Shown: positions 23,362 through 35,559 of the stretch, piece after piece
Layout: the number at the start of each line of letters is the position of its first letter
How positions within the stretch are numbered: the stretch's first letter is position 1
Origin: Wurfbainia villosa
Lineage: Eukaryota; Streptophyta; Magnoliopsida; Zingiberales; Zingiberaceae
Length of the DNA: 64,000 nucleotides
Assembly: GCA_025175895.1 (NCBI GenBank)
Contig: CM045989.1
Location: 128,167,272-128,231,271 of the forward strand
Direction: 5' to 3'
Program-made: the position numbers and the translations under genes
Notes under the pieces: model-generated
The model's database searches: none
What the model saw: the letters and a program-made list of their open reading frames with translations, nothing else
Told to the model about the DNA's origin: nothing

Positions 23362-26300
23362 TGTCAAGCCCCGAGAGTATGCCGTGCCGAAAAGCAAACG
23401 GACGACATCTCCCCAGTACGTGGCAAAATATCGGGTTAATACAAGGCCCGTAGGCCCACAACAACAATATGATATACACAGATATCAACATATCAAACAC
23501 ACTAAACACAGCGGAAACAATACAAACAGATCAATCAGATACAAAGACTAATTGTGCACTTCGGAGTGACTTGACACGACAAGAATCATAACAGAAATCG
23601 AATCAAAGACTAAATACATACAATATGTCAGTATATCACAAATACGGAAACAATACAGGGAAAAACCCAAACCAACAATCCGTAAGGATACAACAACACG
23701 GAAAACATATCCATTCGTCCGGTGTGAGATGGGATCAGCTGGCGGAGCTCCGAACGTCCAAGAAATCTTCTACCTGTTATCTGGGTGACAGGAAGCCCAG
23801 GGTCCAGGGGTGGTGAGTATAAACTCAGGGGTAATATATAGAAAGTGCATGAACAACATATAAGGATAGATCTACAAGTATACATGTGAAGATCTACAGG
23901 TATACAGCATGAGTCCAATAGACATACAGTCATATCCATATCTAATAACAAGTAACTACAGTAAAGTCATACTCAATGTATATACTAAACTGATCAACTG
24001 AACAGGAAGTAATGTACCAACGTACCCGACGGTCTGCAACACCATAAGCTATATCATCCTGACAGATATACAATAACATAACCCATATAATGTATCAAGT
24101 CAATCCCATACCTGACCAATACTCCAACATATGAACAATATATGATCACCTGTAATAACAACCCGGTCCGTACCACACAATGACATGATGCTAATCAAAT
24201 GCAAATAACAGTCTGAATCAACGCATGTATCATGATCAACACATAGCAGTAAATAAAAATGCAAATGGCATGTATCATGATGAACAAACATGTGCAACAA
24301 TCATAGCTCAATCAAATGCAGCATCTCACAGGCATATGTAAAACATATATCAAATACATGCATGCATATATATATATGCAATGCATATGAATGGTCATGC
24401 CTGCGTACCCCACTCGCTACCACGACCCCAGTGTGGCCTAGGTGGCAGGACATGACAACTATCCCGACTCCAACCGCCACCACTCTCGAGTGACCAAGTT
24501 GGGTAGTATGAAACAGTAGCTAGCCCGCCATAGAGCTATATGCTACCCACACGGGGGTCCCTACTGCTAGCTGCTCCGTCCCTACCCATGAGTAGACGAG
24601 CACCGCACCAAGGAACACTGCACATCACACGACCACTGTCTATAGTGGGTGAGTGCGCTAACTACAACTTCGCACAGTGGCCAAGTGCGCATCTCCAGCT
24701 ACCACCATCCATAGTGGCCGAGAACGGCACGCACAACAATGCTCTGCCCTCAACCCTGCAACCACTACCCCGAGTGGCCGGGGAGACAGGATGACTGACG
24801 ACTCGTCTCAACCACAAGGCAGACCCAGTCGTCAGCATGCATGAAATGTAATGATGCATAGATCACACACAAATCCTTGCAACACTCCCTAACTCACGGG
24901 GAGACCTAGTCAACAAAAAGTCAACCATGCAAGGACGACAAATCCGTAATCACAACCTATTTACCTATGTACAGATAAATAGATCCGTCAAACTAACACA
25001 CTGATATATATACGATACAACGACCGACCTCATAATTTGGACTCATCACCTAACCTAGTGATGCAACCCAGTAACCCAATCTGAGGTTATAAAAATAACC
25101 CTAACCACATGTTCTTACTAAACATCTATCAGCTAACACATAATAGGGTTTTATAGTTCCTATCCGTGCTAGATAATCAATGAAGTAACAGAGTATATAT
25201 CTCAAAGGTCAAGACAGTACAAGTATATGATTAAATATGAGTGGATCTAAGGTAAACAGGTATATACATATATCCAAGATCATGCACTGGAATTGATCAA
25301 AACTATCGGACCAGGTAGATATTACCCACCTGATACATAATCCGTGCTATCCATCTCCACATTCATGTATCCCTCACCATCAAAGTCCTGTTACAATAGG
25401 ATACAATTAAATACCATCACATATCAAATGATCACGAATAAACATGATTGTTCTCCAACTATACCATTACTAGATCAAGCTTACCAAACTAAATTTCCAT
25501 TGTCCACAGTAGTTCTGGAATCAAGCCTTCAGTCGAATAGATATAATCCCTAGTTAAATACAAGAATACCTGAAATCACAATATATATATATATATATCT
25601 GTTTTCATCCTATCCTCACTTCCAACATCCTTATTCAAATAAAACAATTATGCTCATCCCATATGCACCGATCGACTACCACTCCAAATAGGGCAGATCT
25701 CATATCTCAGCCGATCTTAAACCAATTCAATCGCCTTTTAAGATAGTTGTTTATATCCACATTGCATAGAACAAAAATATAAACAGACTTACCATGAATT
25801 GTTGTGGCGAATCTGCAATTCCACGCTCAAACCACTGATAGTTGCATTGATGGTGCTTCCTAGTTATGAGACTGGTGGTCACTCATGAAGCAACCCTAGA
25901 TTGCAACAACCACAGAAATCCCAATAGTCCACACAACTGATCAATAACAACTTACCAAAAATCAGAAACATAAAAGTTGTATCAACAATCTGTTGATTGA
26001 TCCACAGATCTAATTGTCGCTAACCTGGACACTCAGCCGCAAAGGGGATGTTCGCCGACGATGGGGCGGCAACAGATCGAACTCACAGCGGAAAAAGGCG
26101 GAAGAAGAGAGAAGAGATCTACGTTGGTCGACACTCGATGGTCTCCCGCTCGAAGTAACCTCCGACGACCAAGCAGCGGCATCGATCGGCTGGTACCGCC
26201 TGCTCACGGTGGAGATCAACGGCAATGACTAGCTTCAGATGCCGATGATTGTGGCGAGTTGCTGCCGTCGGAATTGGATGAAAAATGTGGAGGCGAGATC

Positions 26301-26825
26301 CGGCTCGGGAAAGGCTGGCGGCCGACAAGATGCTCCGGCGAAGCCCGCTCGACGTCCCTCCCTACAACTGGATCTCCCTTCGGAAATAATCATCGGCAGC
26401 AGCTGTAGTTCGGAAGAAACGAGAAGCGAGGAAGAAGCAAAAGGAAAATGGTCGGATCTTCCACCGTCGGCAGCAGCAGTCGCCGGCTCGCGAAGGAAGA
26501 AGAGACGGAGCCGAAATCGCCACGAGAGGGGAGGAGGAAATCGCGCGATTGCGATATGTGGAAGAAGCTGCGGATCGGGTTTTGGGGTTCGGTTCGAAAA
26601 GTTTCATTAAAAACCAACCAATTGACTGAGCTAGCTCAAGTCTAAACCAAAGCTATCCTAAGTCCAGTCCAAGTTAACTCAAGTCACCCAACTCCCCAAT
26701 TAAGCTTAAATCTTCCTCGTATGGACTTCTTTTGAATCCGGAAAAATTTCTAAAAATTTATGAATATTCCACGAGAAAATTCTCAATTAGCAAAGGCTAT
26801 TTTTTATTTTTTTTCATATCTTACA
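23362..26825 (-). repeat. G2 5' LTR (3,464 bp)
   Basis: Starts TGTCAAGCCCCGAG and ends ATCTTACA in plus orientation. It matches the 3' LTR almost base for base, with scattered substitutions and a few small indels, including one A/G change in the start (TGTCAAG against TGTCACG). Contains the hairpin array at 24,481-24,777. Confidence 0.9.
24481..24777. repeat. Hairpin array in G2 5' LTR
   Basis: Same five stem-loops as at 17,156-17,452, in the same order. The third site reads 'acaacttcgcacagtgg', so its left arm is changed and the stem is lost, which shows that copies can drift. Confidence 0.75.
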
Positions 26826-26830
26826 TTGTT

Positions 26831-27111
26831 GGTGAAGGATCTAGAAACCTAAGCTCTTAAATGTTAAAGGGAGTTGAACATACTAGTTCACATCCTTAAA
26901 ATGCACCCCTTATAAAGTTATTTTTGATATATGTCAAAGGGAGAGAGAGGTTAAAGTTAAGAGATTATCTACTTTTTTTTAAAAGTATTTATATTTTAAA
27001 ACTCACCTAGGGTTAAGGGGGAGGTTTTGAAAAATTGCTTGTTTAATACTTATTGCTTATTTTTTTTCTTAACTTTGAATTGGTTTGTCATAGATTAAAA
27101 AAGGGGGAGAT
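26831..27111 (+). other. 3' internal end of relic C with polypurine tract
   Basis: Resumes after the TSD of G2. Non-coding, with GGGAGAGAGAGG and AAGGGGGAGG stretches, and ends in the purine tract AAAAAAGGGGGAGAT before the LTR. Confidence 0.6.
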
Positions 27112-27548
27112 TATTGGTGCAGGGGCACTAGTTAATTGAACCTTTGTTTTGATAATGGTAAAGATTCAAAGTTAAGATATTTTGTTATCTCATATGCTAT
27201 GCTAAGTGTGCAGGAAGTGTTTAAGCTAAGCTCAAGGTTGAGCAACACTCAGAGAATCTCGAGTCGAGAAACCGTGGTGGTCAGGCGACACCAGGAGAAC
27301 CTCGTGGAGTCGAGGAACCACGGTGGTGACCGAAAGCTAAGTGATAGGTTAGGAGGACCAAAGGTAAGCTCCGGGTGAGGAGCGGTGGTAAGGACATGTC
27401 CTCAGTTAGAGGACAATCCTAGGTGTCGATCCAACCAAGGCTTTTGGAGGAATGCCGAAGTCGAGATCGGATAGTCAAAAGACTATCACACTATATGGCA
27501 TTATACATCTCTTGTTTTAATCTTGTGTTGCAGGAATTCTCAATTGCA

Positions 27549-27613
27549 ATAGTCGACTAGAGGTGTCAGTAGACGATTGAAGGCAGTCGATTGCCAATAG
27601 GATTAGTCGACTG
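27549..27613. repeat. CAGTCGACTG-type sites in LTR of relic C
   Basis: Four sites, all variants of the palindrome (AGTCGACTAG, AGTAGACGATTG, CAGTCGATTG, TAGTCGACTG), 140-205 bp upstream of the TATA box. Confidence 0.75.
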
Positions 27614-27752
27614 ATGTCAACGAATCAACCTAGTGCACATGGTCAAAGAGATAGAGATCGATGCTGCCACTTCATGATAAGATAAGTTGTCACGTCAAGA
27701 TAAGATCCATGAGTTTTGGATCTAGATCGGGACATATTCCAAGGTGGCATTC

Positions 27753-27759
27753 TATAAAA
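27753..27759 (+). promoter_or_regulatory. TATA box in LTR of relic C
   Basis: CTATAAAAGGAGGAG. The same words occur in E (CTATAAAAGGAGG at 62,674). Transcription would start about 30 bp downstream. Confidence 0.7.
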
Positions 27760-27840
27760 GGAGGAGAGGACTCAAACCCAAAAGCATCAATGAACTCCTA
27801 AGTGTGCTTGATCTCTGACCCAAATTTTATGTGCTACAAT

Positions 27841-30800
27841 TGTCACGCCCCGAGGTAGACCCTGTCCGGCCAACAGACGACACCCCCTTATGACAATTCC
27901 AATTCGGTACAAATAGTCATAGCCAGTATAACACATATCGAAAACGTATAACATCAATAGAGGAAGCTAAACACAATGGAAATACAAACTCAACAACATA
28001 AGTACATCGGTATATCCATCAATACTAGAACAAAATCCGTACTGAATATCACAAGAGAAACATACAACATGACCTCCAATAACAATAAGAGTCCATATGA
28101 AGATACATGCGATGGGAAACAAAACCCTCGAAAAATCGGCGGGATGAGATCAAGTGGCAATGCTCCAAGTCCATGCCGAAGACTTCTATCTACTACCTGG
28201 GCGACAGGAAACCCAGGGTCCAGGGTGGTGAGTATAAAACTCAGGGGTAATATATAGACAGTGCATGAACAACATACAGGGTAAAGAGATCTACAGGTAT
28301 ACATGTGAAGATCTACAGGTATGCAACATGAGTCCAACAGACATACAGTACTAAACATAGTAACCAATAATCACAGATATGTCCTACTCATAGCATAAAC
28401 TGAACTGATCAACTGATATAAAGTAATGTACATACCTGACGGTCTGCCCTCCATATGATCTATAACATCCTGAACAGGTATATCACGACATAATCCAAAT
28501 AGTACACACTCATGCTCAACACATGCACAACGGTATATAAAATATGCAAAAGGCATGTAGCATGATGTACAATCATATGCAGCAAACAAATGCAGCATCT
28601 CACAGGCATATGTAAAACATATATCAAATATATGCATACATATATATCAGCAATGCATATGGATGGCCATGTCTGCGGACCCATCCAACCACGACCCCAG
28701 TATGGCCCGGGTGGCACGGCATGACGACTAGCCCGACTCTAGCTGCCACTACTCTCGAGTGACCGAGTTGGGTAGTATGAATGAGTAGCATATAAGCATA
28801 AAGAGCTAACTACTCCCCGAGGGTCCCTGCTGCTAGTCGCTCCATCACTACCCATGAGTAGACGAGCTCTGCACACAGGACAACTGCACGTCACACAACC
28901 ACCGTCTATAGTGGGCGAGTGTTAACACCACTCTGCTCAGTGGCCAGGTGCGCATCTCCAGCTACCACCATCCATAGTGGCCGAGCGCGGCACATCCAAT
29001 GCTCTGCCCTTAACCCTGCTACCACTACCCCGAGTGGCCGGGGAGGCAGGATGACTGACGACCCGTCTCATCCATAAGGGAGAGCCAGTCGTCAGCATGC
29101 ATACAATGTAATGATGCATAGTTCACACACAAATCCTCGCACACTCCCTAACTCAAGGGGAGACCTAGTCAACCAAAAGTCAACCATGCAAGGACGACTA
29201 ATCCGTAATCACAACCTATTTACCTATGTACAGATAAATAGATCCGCCAAGCTAACACACTGATATGTGTACGGTACAATGACCTACCCCATAATTTGGA
29301 CTCATCACCTAACCTAGTGATGCAACCCAGTAACCCAATATGAGTTCATAAAGATAACCCTAACCACATGTACTTATTGAACATCTATCAGCTAACACAT
29401 AATAGGGTTTTATAGTTCCTATCCGTGCTAGATAATCAATGAAGTAACAGAGTATATATCTCAAAGGTCAAAGGTAGTACAAGCATATGATTAAATAAGA
29501 GTGGATTTAAGGTAAACAGGTATAAACATATATCCAAGATCATGCACTAGAATTTGATCAAAACTACCGGACAAGGTAGATATTACCCACCTGATACGAA
29601 GCTCGAATAATCCTCATTGCCGCAGACCTGCTTCGTACCCCAAACCTACACAACAATAGCAAATTATGGTTAAGTACAAGTCTATAATAATTATACGAAC
29701 AAAATACTAATTCATTCAATATTCGCATCCTTTTCCCCGAACATGTGTTAACAACTCCGACTATCCCTAGATTAATTAAGATAAATAGATCCCAACAATA
29801 CTCACAACAAATCCAAGCTAACCTCAATCTCCCAAATCTCCGCATCAAATCAATTCATACACACACACACGCTCGTTCACTGCCATGGTCGCTCCCTCAT
29901 CTACAGCATCAATTGCTCCACCACCCATGTCATCCACAGAATAACAAGTCCAGCAAAATCATGTTCATAACCTATCCAGGAAAACAGGAAGGCCGCCACA
30001 TTAATACCACCCCTAGAAACAACCTATCTTTGAATCAAACACCACCCTATAGCTGAAAAATTGGGACATCAACGTTTACTGATCAAAACATCTCCAACTC
30101 AGAACATATCAGGCATTAACTAGTAACAACCCAAACATACATCATCACCCGAAACCAGCGATATCGATCTACACCAAATCGGTAGAAATAATAAAACCAA
30201 TCCAATCACGGATTAACTTCCAAATCACAACTGCGATTTTCTTGCCATAAACACATAGTTCCGATTCTCAACCTCATCACTTCAATCGACAAACCACAAT
30301 TCCCATCGATTACCGACATCACAAACACCAACATCACAATAACAGAACAAAAATCATCATACGAATACCGAAATCACCACAACAAAACCTAAATCAACAC
30401 CAGAGCTAATATTATCACAGATGACAATATGAGATTAGATCCATCTTATCGGCACTAAACTCCACTGGTGGTGAAATTTCCCCAATCCCGACTGCTCGCC
30501 GAATCAATCCAAGCTCCGATCACTGCCATCCATAGATCCCAGCTAAATACAACTCGAAAATCCAGATCTCCACTCGAAAGGGAAGGAAAATGATCGATCC
30601 TTACCTTCCAGGCAGCTCACTACTGCGGCGACAGCACCACCGTCTCGCCGAGCGAAGGAAATGCCAACACTCCCCTAAGGTGAACCACTTACTGACCTCC
30701 GACCGGGGATCAACGACTAAGGCGGCGCTGTCGAGTGGCTCTCACCGGACGCCGATGATCTGGAATCCCGGCGATGCGATCACGTGGAGCGAAGGAATGA

Positions 30801-31162
30801 GGCGGAGAACGAAGATCGCGATGAAATGGGTGTTCTGTTTGTTCGGCAACCCTTATAAGTGCCGTTCGACCAAACCTGGTTAACCCAACCCAATCCAAAC
30901 CCAATCCGATTGGGTTCAGCTCAGCCGGTTCAGCCACTTGACCCAAGTCAAATCTAATCCGAGTTCAGTCCAAACCCAATTCCAATTCAAACCCAATTTC
31001 AGCCCAAGCCCAATTTCAAATCAAGCCCAATTTCAGATCAAGCCCAATTTCAGACCAACTAGCTAATCATCTTAATTAACCCACTAATTAAGCCCAATTA
31101 ATCTACTCATTAACCTCAATTAATTAAAGGGTTAATTCATAGATTTTTTTTTGTATACTACA
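27841..31162 (-). repeat. G3 3' LTR (3,322 bp)
   Basis: Starts TGTCACGCCCCGAG and ends TATACTACA in plus orientation. Homologous to the G2 LTRs in 28,180-29,560 (hairpin array, 'catatgtaaaacatatatc') but different in 29,600-31,100, so G2 and G3 are related families and not copies of one another. Confidence 0.85.
28747..29037. repeat. Hairpin array in G3 LTR
   Basis: CCACT/AGTGG stem-loops in the same order as in G2. For example, CCGTCTATAGTGGGCGAG and CCACTACCCCGAGTGG survive although the LTR as a whole has diverged. Confidence 0.7.
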
Positions 31163-31239
31163 TTCTCCCCCACTTAATAAAATTTAGTCCCCAACTTTCC
31201 GTACTTATATGCAGTAATCAACGTAAGAAATTTCTTGAA

Positions 31240-32531
31240 CTACTACATACCTCATGCGAACAAGTGAGGGTATCGAGCTCGGAAGGTATGCTCCAGCTCC
31301 CACGTAGCCTCCTCGTCAGTGTGATGCTACCATCCAACCTTTACAAGGCGGATGGTTTTGTTCCGTAACTGACGCTCTTTGCGACCAAGAATCTACACAG
31401 GAACCTCCTTATATGTCGCATTAGGCTGGAGTGGAACCGACACCTCCGTCAGAACATGATCCGGATGCGGTACGTATTTCCTCAGCATAGACACATGGAA
31501 TACGTTATGGACGCTCGCAAGCATCGGAGGTAGAGCCAACCGGTATGCTACACCTCCAATCCGCTCCAATATCTCGAATGGTCTAATGTAGCGGGGTGCT
31601 AATTTTCCTTTAATTCCGAATATCTTGACTCCTTTAGTAGGCGATACACGTAGGAATACATGATCCCCTATAGAAAACTCCAGAGGTCTTCACCTCCGAT
31701 CCGCATAACTTTTCTGTCTATCCTGAGCCTCTGACAATCGTCGTCTGATAACCCAAACCATCTCTGCATCGTGTTGAATACTCTGAGGACCCAATAATTG
31801 TCGCTCCCCGACATCCTCCCACAATACTGGAGATCTGCAGGGTTGACCGTACAAAGCCTCAAAGGGAGCCATCTGAATGGAAGAGTGATAACTATTATTA
31901 TACGCGAACTCCACCAAGTGAACGTGATCCTCCCAGCTGCCTCCAAAATCCTTGACTCAAGATCTCAATAAGTCCTCCAGAGTCTGAATAGTACGCTCTG
32001 ACTGTCCATCCGTCTATGAGTGAAATGTAGTACTGAGACGAAGCTCGGTGCCCATAGCATGCTGAAGACTCTGCCAGAATCGTGAAGTAAAGCGCGGATC
32101 TCTGTCAGATATGATACTCAAGGGTACTTCGTGCAGTCTGAAAATCTCTCTACAGTATAGCTCAGCTAGTCGATCAAATGGATGTGTCTCACGAATCGGA
32201 AGGAAATGAGCGGATTTGGTTAACCTATCCACAATCACCCAAATCGCATCATGTCCTTTACGGGTTTTGGGCAACCCCGTAACAAAATCCATCGTAATAT
32301 GTTCCCACTTCCATTCCGGAATTGGGATTCTCTGTAGCAATCCGGCGGGTTTCTGATGTTCACTTTACCTCCGCGTATCAAACATCGAGCGACGAAATCC
32401 GCAATATCTCTCTTCATACCGTCCCACCAGTATGAACACCTCAAATCCTGATACATCCGAGTACCGCCAGGATGTATAGTAAATCTCGAATGATGAGCCT
32501 CTCGTAATAACTCCTCCTTAATCGGATGCAT
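31240..32531 (-). pseudogene. G3 integrase with chromodomain-like tail
   Basis: Integrase inserts element DNA into the chromosome; in chromoviruses a C-terminal chromodomain steers it to heterochromatin. In order on the minus strand: the HHCC zinc region (REAHHSRFTIHPGGTRMY; second Cys pair altered), core domain with the first Asp in TMDFVTGLP (about 32,290) and the second in SDRDPRF (about 32,090), then VEFAYNNSYHSSIQMAPFEA where the Glu site is changed or displaced. A C-terminal segment follows with VSMLRKYVPHPDH-like text. Near 31,300 comes HHTDEEATWELE, the chromodomain signature, preceded by an in-frame TAG. Several frame changes break it, so it is not functional. Confidence 0.8.
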
Positions 32532-34215
32532 ATCCGGAACACATAATCTCCCTCAGAAACGAAGGACTCCAGTCTCATCACACGAGAAATTGCATGCTCA
32601 CGAATCCACGCTTTGCATAAGAACTGCATATGTTGATCGCTAGCCTGTGCCTCCTTTATCCTCTCAATAATAGCAGACTGGGCAACCATGGATACCAATA
32701 TCCCTCGGGATGTTTGACCCTGTTCCGACAACCCCAACTCAGAGAACTGTCGAACAAGATCAGTCACTGCGGTCAAATGACTAGCCAGAATCCCACGGGA
32801 CTTCCTGCTCAGTGCATCTGTTACAACATTAGCTTTACCCGGATGATACTGAATGGTTCTATCATAATCCTTTAGGTATTCCATCCATCGTCTCTGTCTA
32901 AGATTCAATTCCTTCTGAGTGAAAAGATATTTCAAACTCTTATGGTCCGTATAGATCTCAAAAGTAATCCCATACAGATAATGTCTCCATATCTTTAGCG
33001 CAAAAATAATGGCTGCTAACTCTAGATCATGTACTGGATAATTCCTCTCATGATCCTTAAGCTGACGGGAGGCATAAGATACTACACGGTCGAACTACAT
33101 CAAAACAGCTCCCAATCCTTGAAAAGAAGTATCAGTATACAGTACCATCCCATCGCAAGAAGAAGGAATCACTAATACAGGTGCAGAAACTAGTCGCTGC
33201 TTAAGCTCCTAAAAACTGGACTCACATGCCTCTGACAAAGTAAACTTGACCCCTTTCTGGGTCAAGCGAGTAAGTGGTGTGGCTATACGGGAAAATCCCT
33301 CCACAAATCTACGGTAATACCCCGCCAATCCAAGAAAACTACGGACTTCCTAACTGACTTTGGCTGCTCCCAACTGGTAATCGCTTCGATTTTCTGGGGA
33401 TCAACTGAAATACCTCTGCTAGATACCACATGTCCAAGAAATCCCACAGAAGATAGCCAGAAAGCGCACTTACTGAATTTGGCATATAAATGCTCTCGTC
33501 GCAATGTCTCCAATACAATCCGAAGATGGTGCTCATGCTCCTCCTCAGAATGAGAATATATCAATATATCATCTATGAATACGATGACAAACTGATCCAA
33601 GTACTTCAAGAATACCCGGTTCATCAAATCCATAAATGCAGCTGGAGCATTAGTAAGACCAAATGGCATCACTAGAAACTCGTAATGTCCATAACGCGTG
33701 TGGAATGCTGTCTTCTGAACATCCTCGTCTCTTACCCTCAGCTGATGATAACCTGATCGCAGATCAATCTTGGAATACACGCAAGTATCCTTGAGCTGAT
33801 CAAACAAATCCTCTATCCTCGGCAGTGGATATTTGTTCTTAACGGTCACTGCATTTAGTTGTCGGTAGTCTATACATAACCGCAAAGATCCATCTTTCTT
33901 TTTAACGAACAGCACTGGAGCTCCCCAGGGTGAAACACTAGGACGAACAAAACCCCTATCCAATAACTCTTGCAGTTGTATCTTTAGCTCACTTAACTCT
34001 TTCGGTGCCATTCGGTATGGAGCCTTTGACACCGGTGCGGTTCCTGGAATCACCTCTATCACGAATTCCACTTGCCTCGGAGGTGGCAAGCCCGAAAGTT
34101 CATCTGGAAATACATCCGGATACTCACGAACTACCCGTACACTAGAAAGAGGTGGTATCTCCTCACTCTCCACTTTGACCAAAGAGAATAAGTAACCCTG
34201 ACAACCATGCGACAA
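32532..34215 (-). pseudogene. G3 reverse transcriptase and RNase H
   Basis: The RT copies element RNA into DNA. The open frame 34,215-33,283 (310 codons) holds the linker (PPRQVEFVIEVIPGTAPVSK), the IDYRQLNAV motif, IDLRSGYHQ, FGLTNAPAAF and the catalytic FIDD at 33,579-33,568. A frameshift near 33,350 replaces the expected continuation after SWEQPKSVR. RNase H (33,280-32,940) has stops; its tail with YHPGKANVVTDALSR is open again from 32,935. The RT core looks intact in sequence, but the polyprotein is broken. Confidence 0.85.
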
Positions 34216-34227
34216 TAATCTCCAAGC

Positions 34228-34660
34228 CTAAAGTGCAGATATAACGGACACACAATCATCACGGGTACCCACGAATTCCCATGCTGGCTGATCTGGTGGT
34301 CGGAGGGTCACTACTCTCGCTCTACAATCCACTGTAGCACAATATGTAGCCAACCAATCCATTCTGAGTACAATATCGAATTCCACCATCTCTAGCACCT
34401 GAAGGTCCACCGTAAGTATATGTCCCTCGAAATCCAACGGACAACCATTGATTACTTGAAGACTAGTCAAAACCACGCCCGATGGTAATGATACCGCTAA
34501 CCCACAAGAATGAATCATAGGGATTCTCCCAATTTTACTCAGAAATATACTAGAAATAAAGGAATGCGAGATACCAGTATCAATCAATGTATCAGCGGGT
34601 ATAGAATAAACCAAAATCATACCCCGAATGAGCGATCCTCACCACCGAGCTCTCTGTAAT
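34228..34660 (-). pseudogene. G3 aspartic protease
   Basis: RVP_2-type retropepsin that cleaves gag-pol. The active-site triad appears as LIDTGISHSFIS near 34,575, and a flap-region motif EFDIVLRMDWL follows, with Arg where Gly is usual. The frame ends at 34,228 and RT starts in another frame with a stop between, so the gag-pol fusion is interrupted. Confidence 0.75.
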
Positions 34661-35554
34661 GGCATAAACTCGTCCCAGCCTACACGCGGCCGCTCCCGAT
34701 ATAATAGTAGAAAGCCTCCACTCTGATGAGTCCGCTCTGGATGCTACCGGCCGAGGTCACTCTCACCGCAGGCATAATATATCCCTGAGAGCCAGTCGGT
34801 AGATATCGCTGAGTAGGTGGCCCAGAATAATAACTCTCTGGAGCTGGTGTATAATGAATCGCCGTGGGCATCCCGGAAGAGTCACTCCCATGTATATGAT
34901 ATATCCGGGTCAGAGGAGGGTGGCTACCTCGACCATGTATTCAAGGCCCCGTGGCCGATCTTTGCTGATGGTACTGGCCAGGCTTCTTTTCCTTGCTGAA
35001 GTTACCTGAGAACTCCAACTGTGCCTTCAGAGTACACTCTCGACTCGTATGTCCTGGATGCTTGCAGTAGAAGCAAACATCGCGATCCAAGGGACACTCG
35101 GAAACATTATGGCTCTCAGACCCACACCTCGATCCATGTACTCGCCTACGGTTCTTCCGAGAACCGCCAGATCGCCCGTAAGCTGGTCGCTTCCCTTTCT
35201 GTGCCCTAGATGATCCCTCTGTAGTACCTCGAGAAGCCCCACTCTGATTCTGCTTCTTCTGAGTCTCAGTGGTCGTATCCTGCTTTCGCTGCTTTCCTTG
35301 GGACATCTGCTTCTTCACCTCCTTCTCCTTTGCAATTTGTTGAGAAGTCATCTCAATAGACAGAGCCCTATCCAATGCCTCTCGGTACGAGTTAATGGAG
35401 GATCCAGACATTCTTACTCGAATATAAGCTGCCAAACCCTGTGTGAATTGGAACATATGGTCCTCATCCTGTGCTACCAGATGCGGACAGAATTCCGTTA
35501 ATCGAGTAAACTCTTCATTGTATTCCATAACTGATCGATCCCCCTGCTTAAAGC
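34661..35554 (-). pseudogene. G3 gag, C-terminal part with zinc knuckles
   Basis: Continues the retrotransposon gag domain (MEYNEEFTRLTEFCPHLV), then a basic Lys/Gln-rich linker and two knuckles: CGSESHNVSEC lacks the first Cys spacing of the consensus, and CFYCKHPGHTSREC is a clean CX2CX4HX4C. The frame is open to about 34,941, with frame changes below that. It is separated from the N-terminal part by a solo LTR. Confidence 0.8.
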
Positions 35555-35559
35555 TTAAG

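Larger units (their letters stand above)
16037..26825 (-). mobile_element. Chromovirus-type Ty3 element G2, complete boundaries
   Basis: Two long LTRs (16,037-19,492 and 23,362-26,825) flank a 3.87-kb body. The 5-bp TSD TTGTT is at 16,032-16,036 and 26,826-26,830. PBS at 23,354-23,341 and PPT at 19,506-19,493 place it on the minus strand. LTRs begin TGTCA and end TTACA in plus orientation. The LTRs look alike to within a few percent by eye, yet the body holds no intact domain, so it could have moved only with help from related elements such as G3, whose LTR and PBS it shares. Confidence 0.9.
13955..27840 (+). mobile_element. Gag-only relic C (outermost level of the nest)
   Basis: Pieces in plus orientation: a gag-like AT-rich region (about 14,100-14,902), a non-coding region to 16,036, interruption by chromovirus G2 (16,037-26,825, TSD TTGTT), resumption at 26,831, a purine tract AAAAAAGGGGGAGAT (27,097-27,111), and an LTR from 27,112 that is cut at 27,840 by chromovirus G3. 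The 5' LTR and PBS are not found; the left flank is the Ty3-type LTR. Confidence 0.55.
27112..27840 (+). repeat. LTR of relic C, cut by G3
   Basis: Starts TATTGGTGCAGGGGCAC after the purine tract. It resembles the LTR of E (62,022-63,185) through the segment with 'tggtggtcaggcgacacc', the palindrome sites and the TATA box, and stops where G3 begins (TGTCACGCC at 27,841). The rest of this LTR is not found in the window. Confidence 0.7.
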
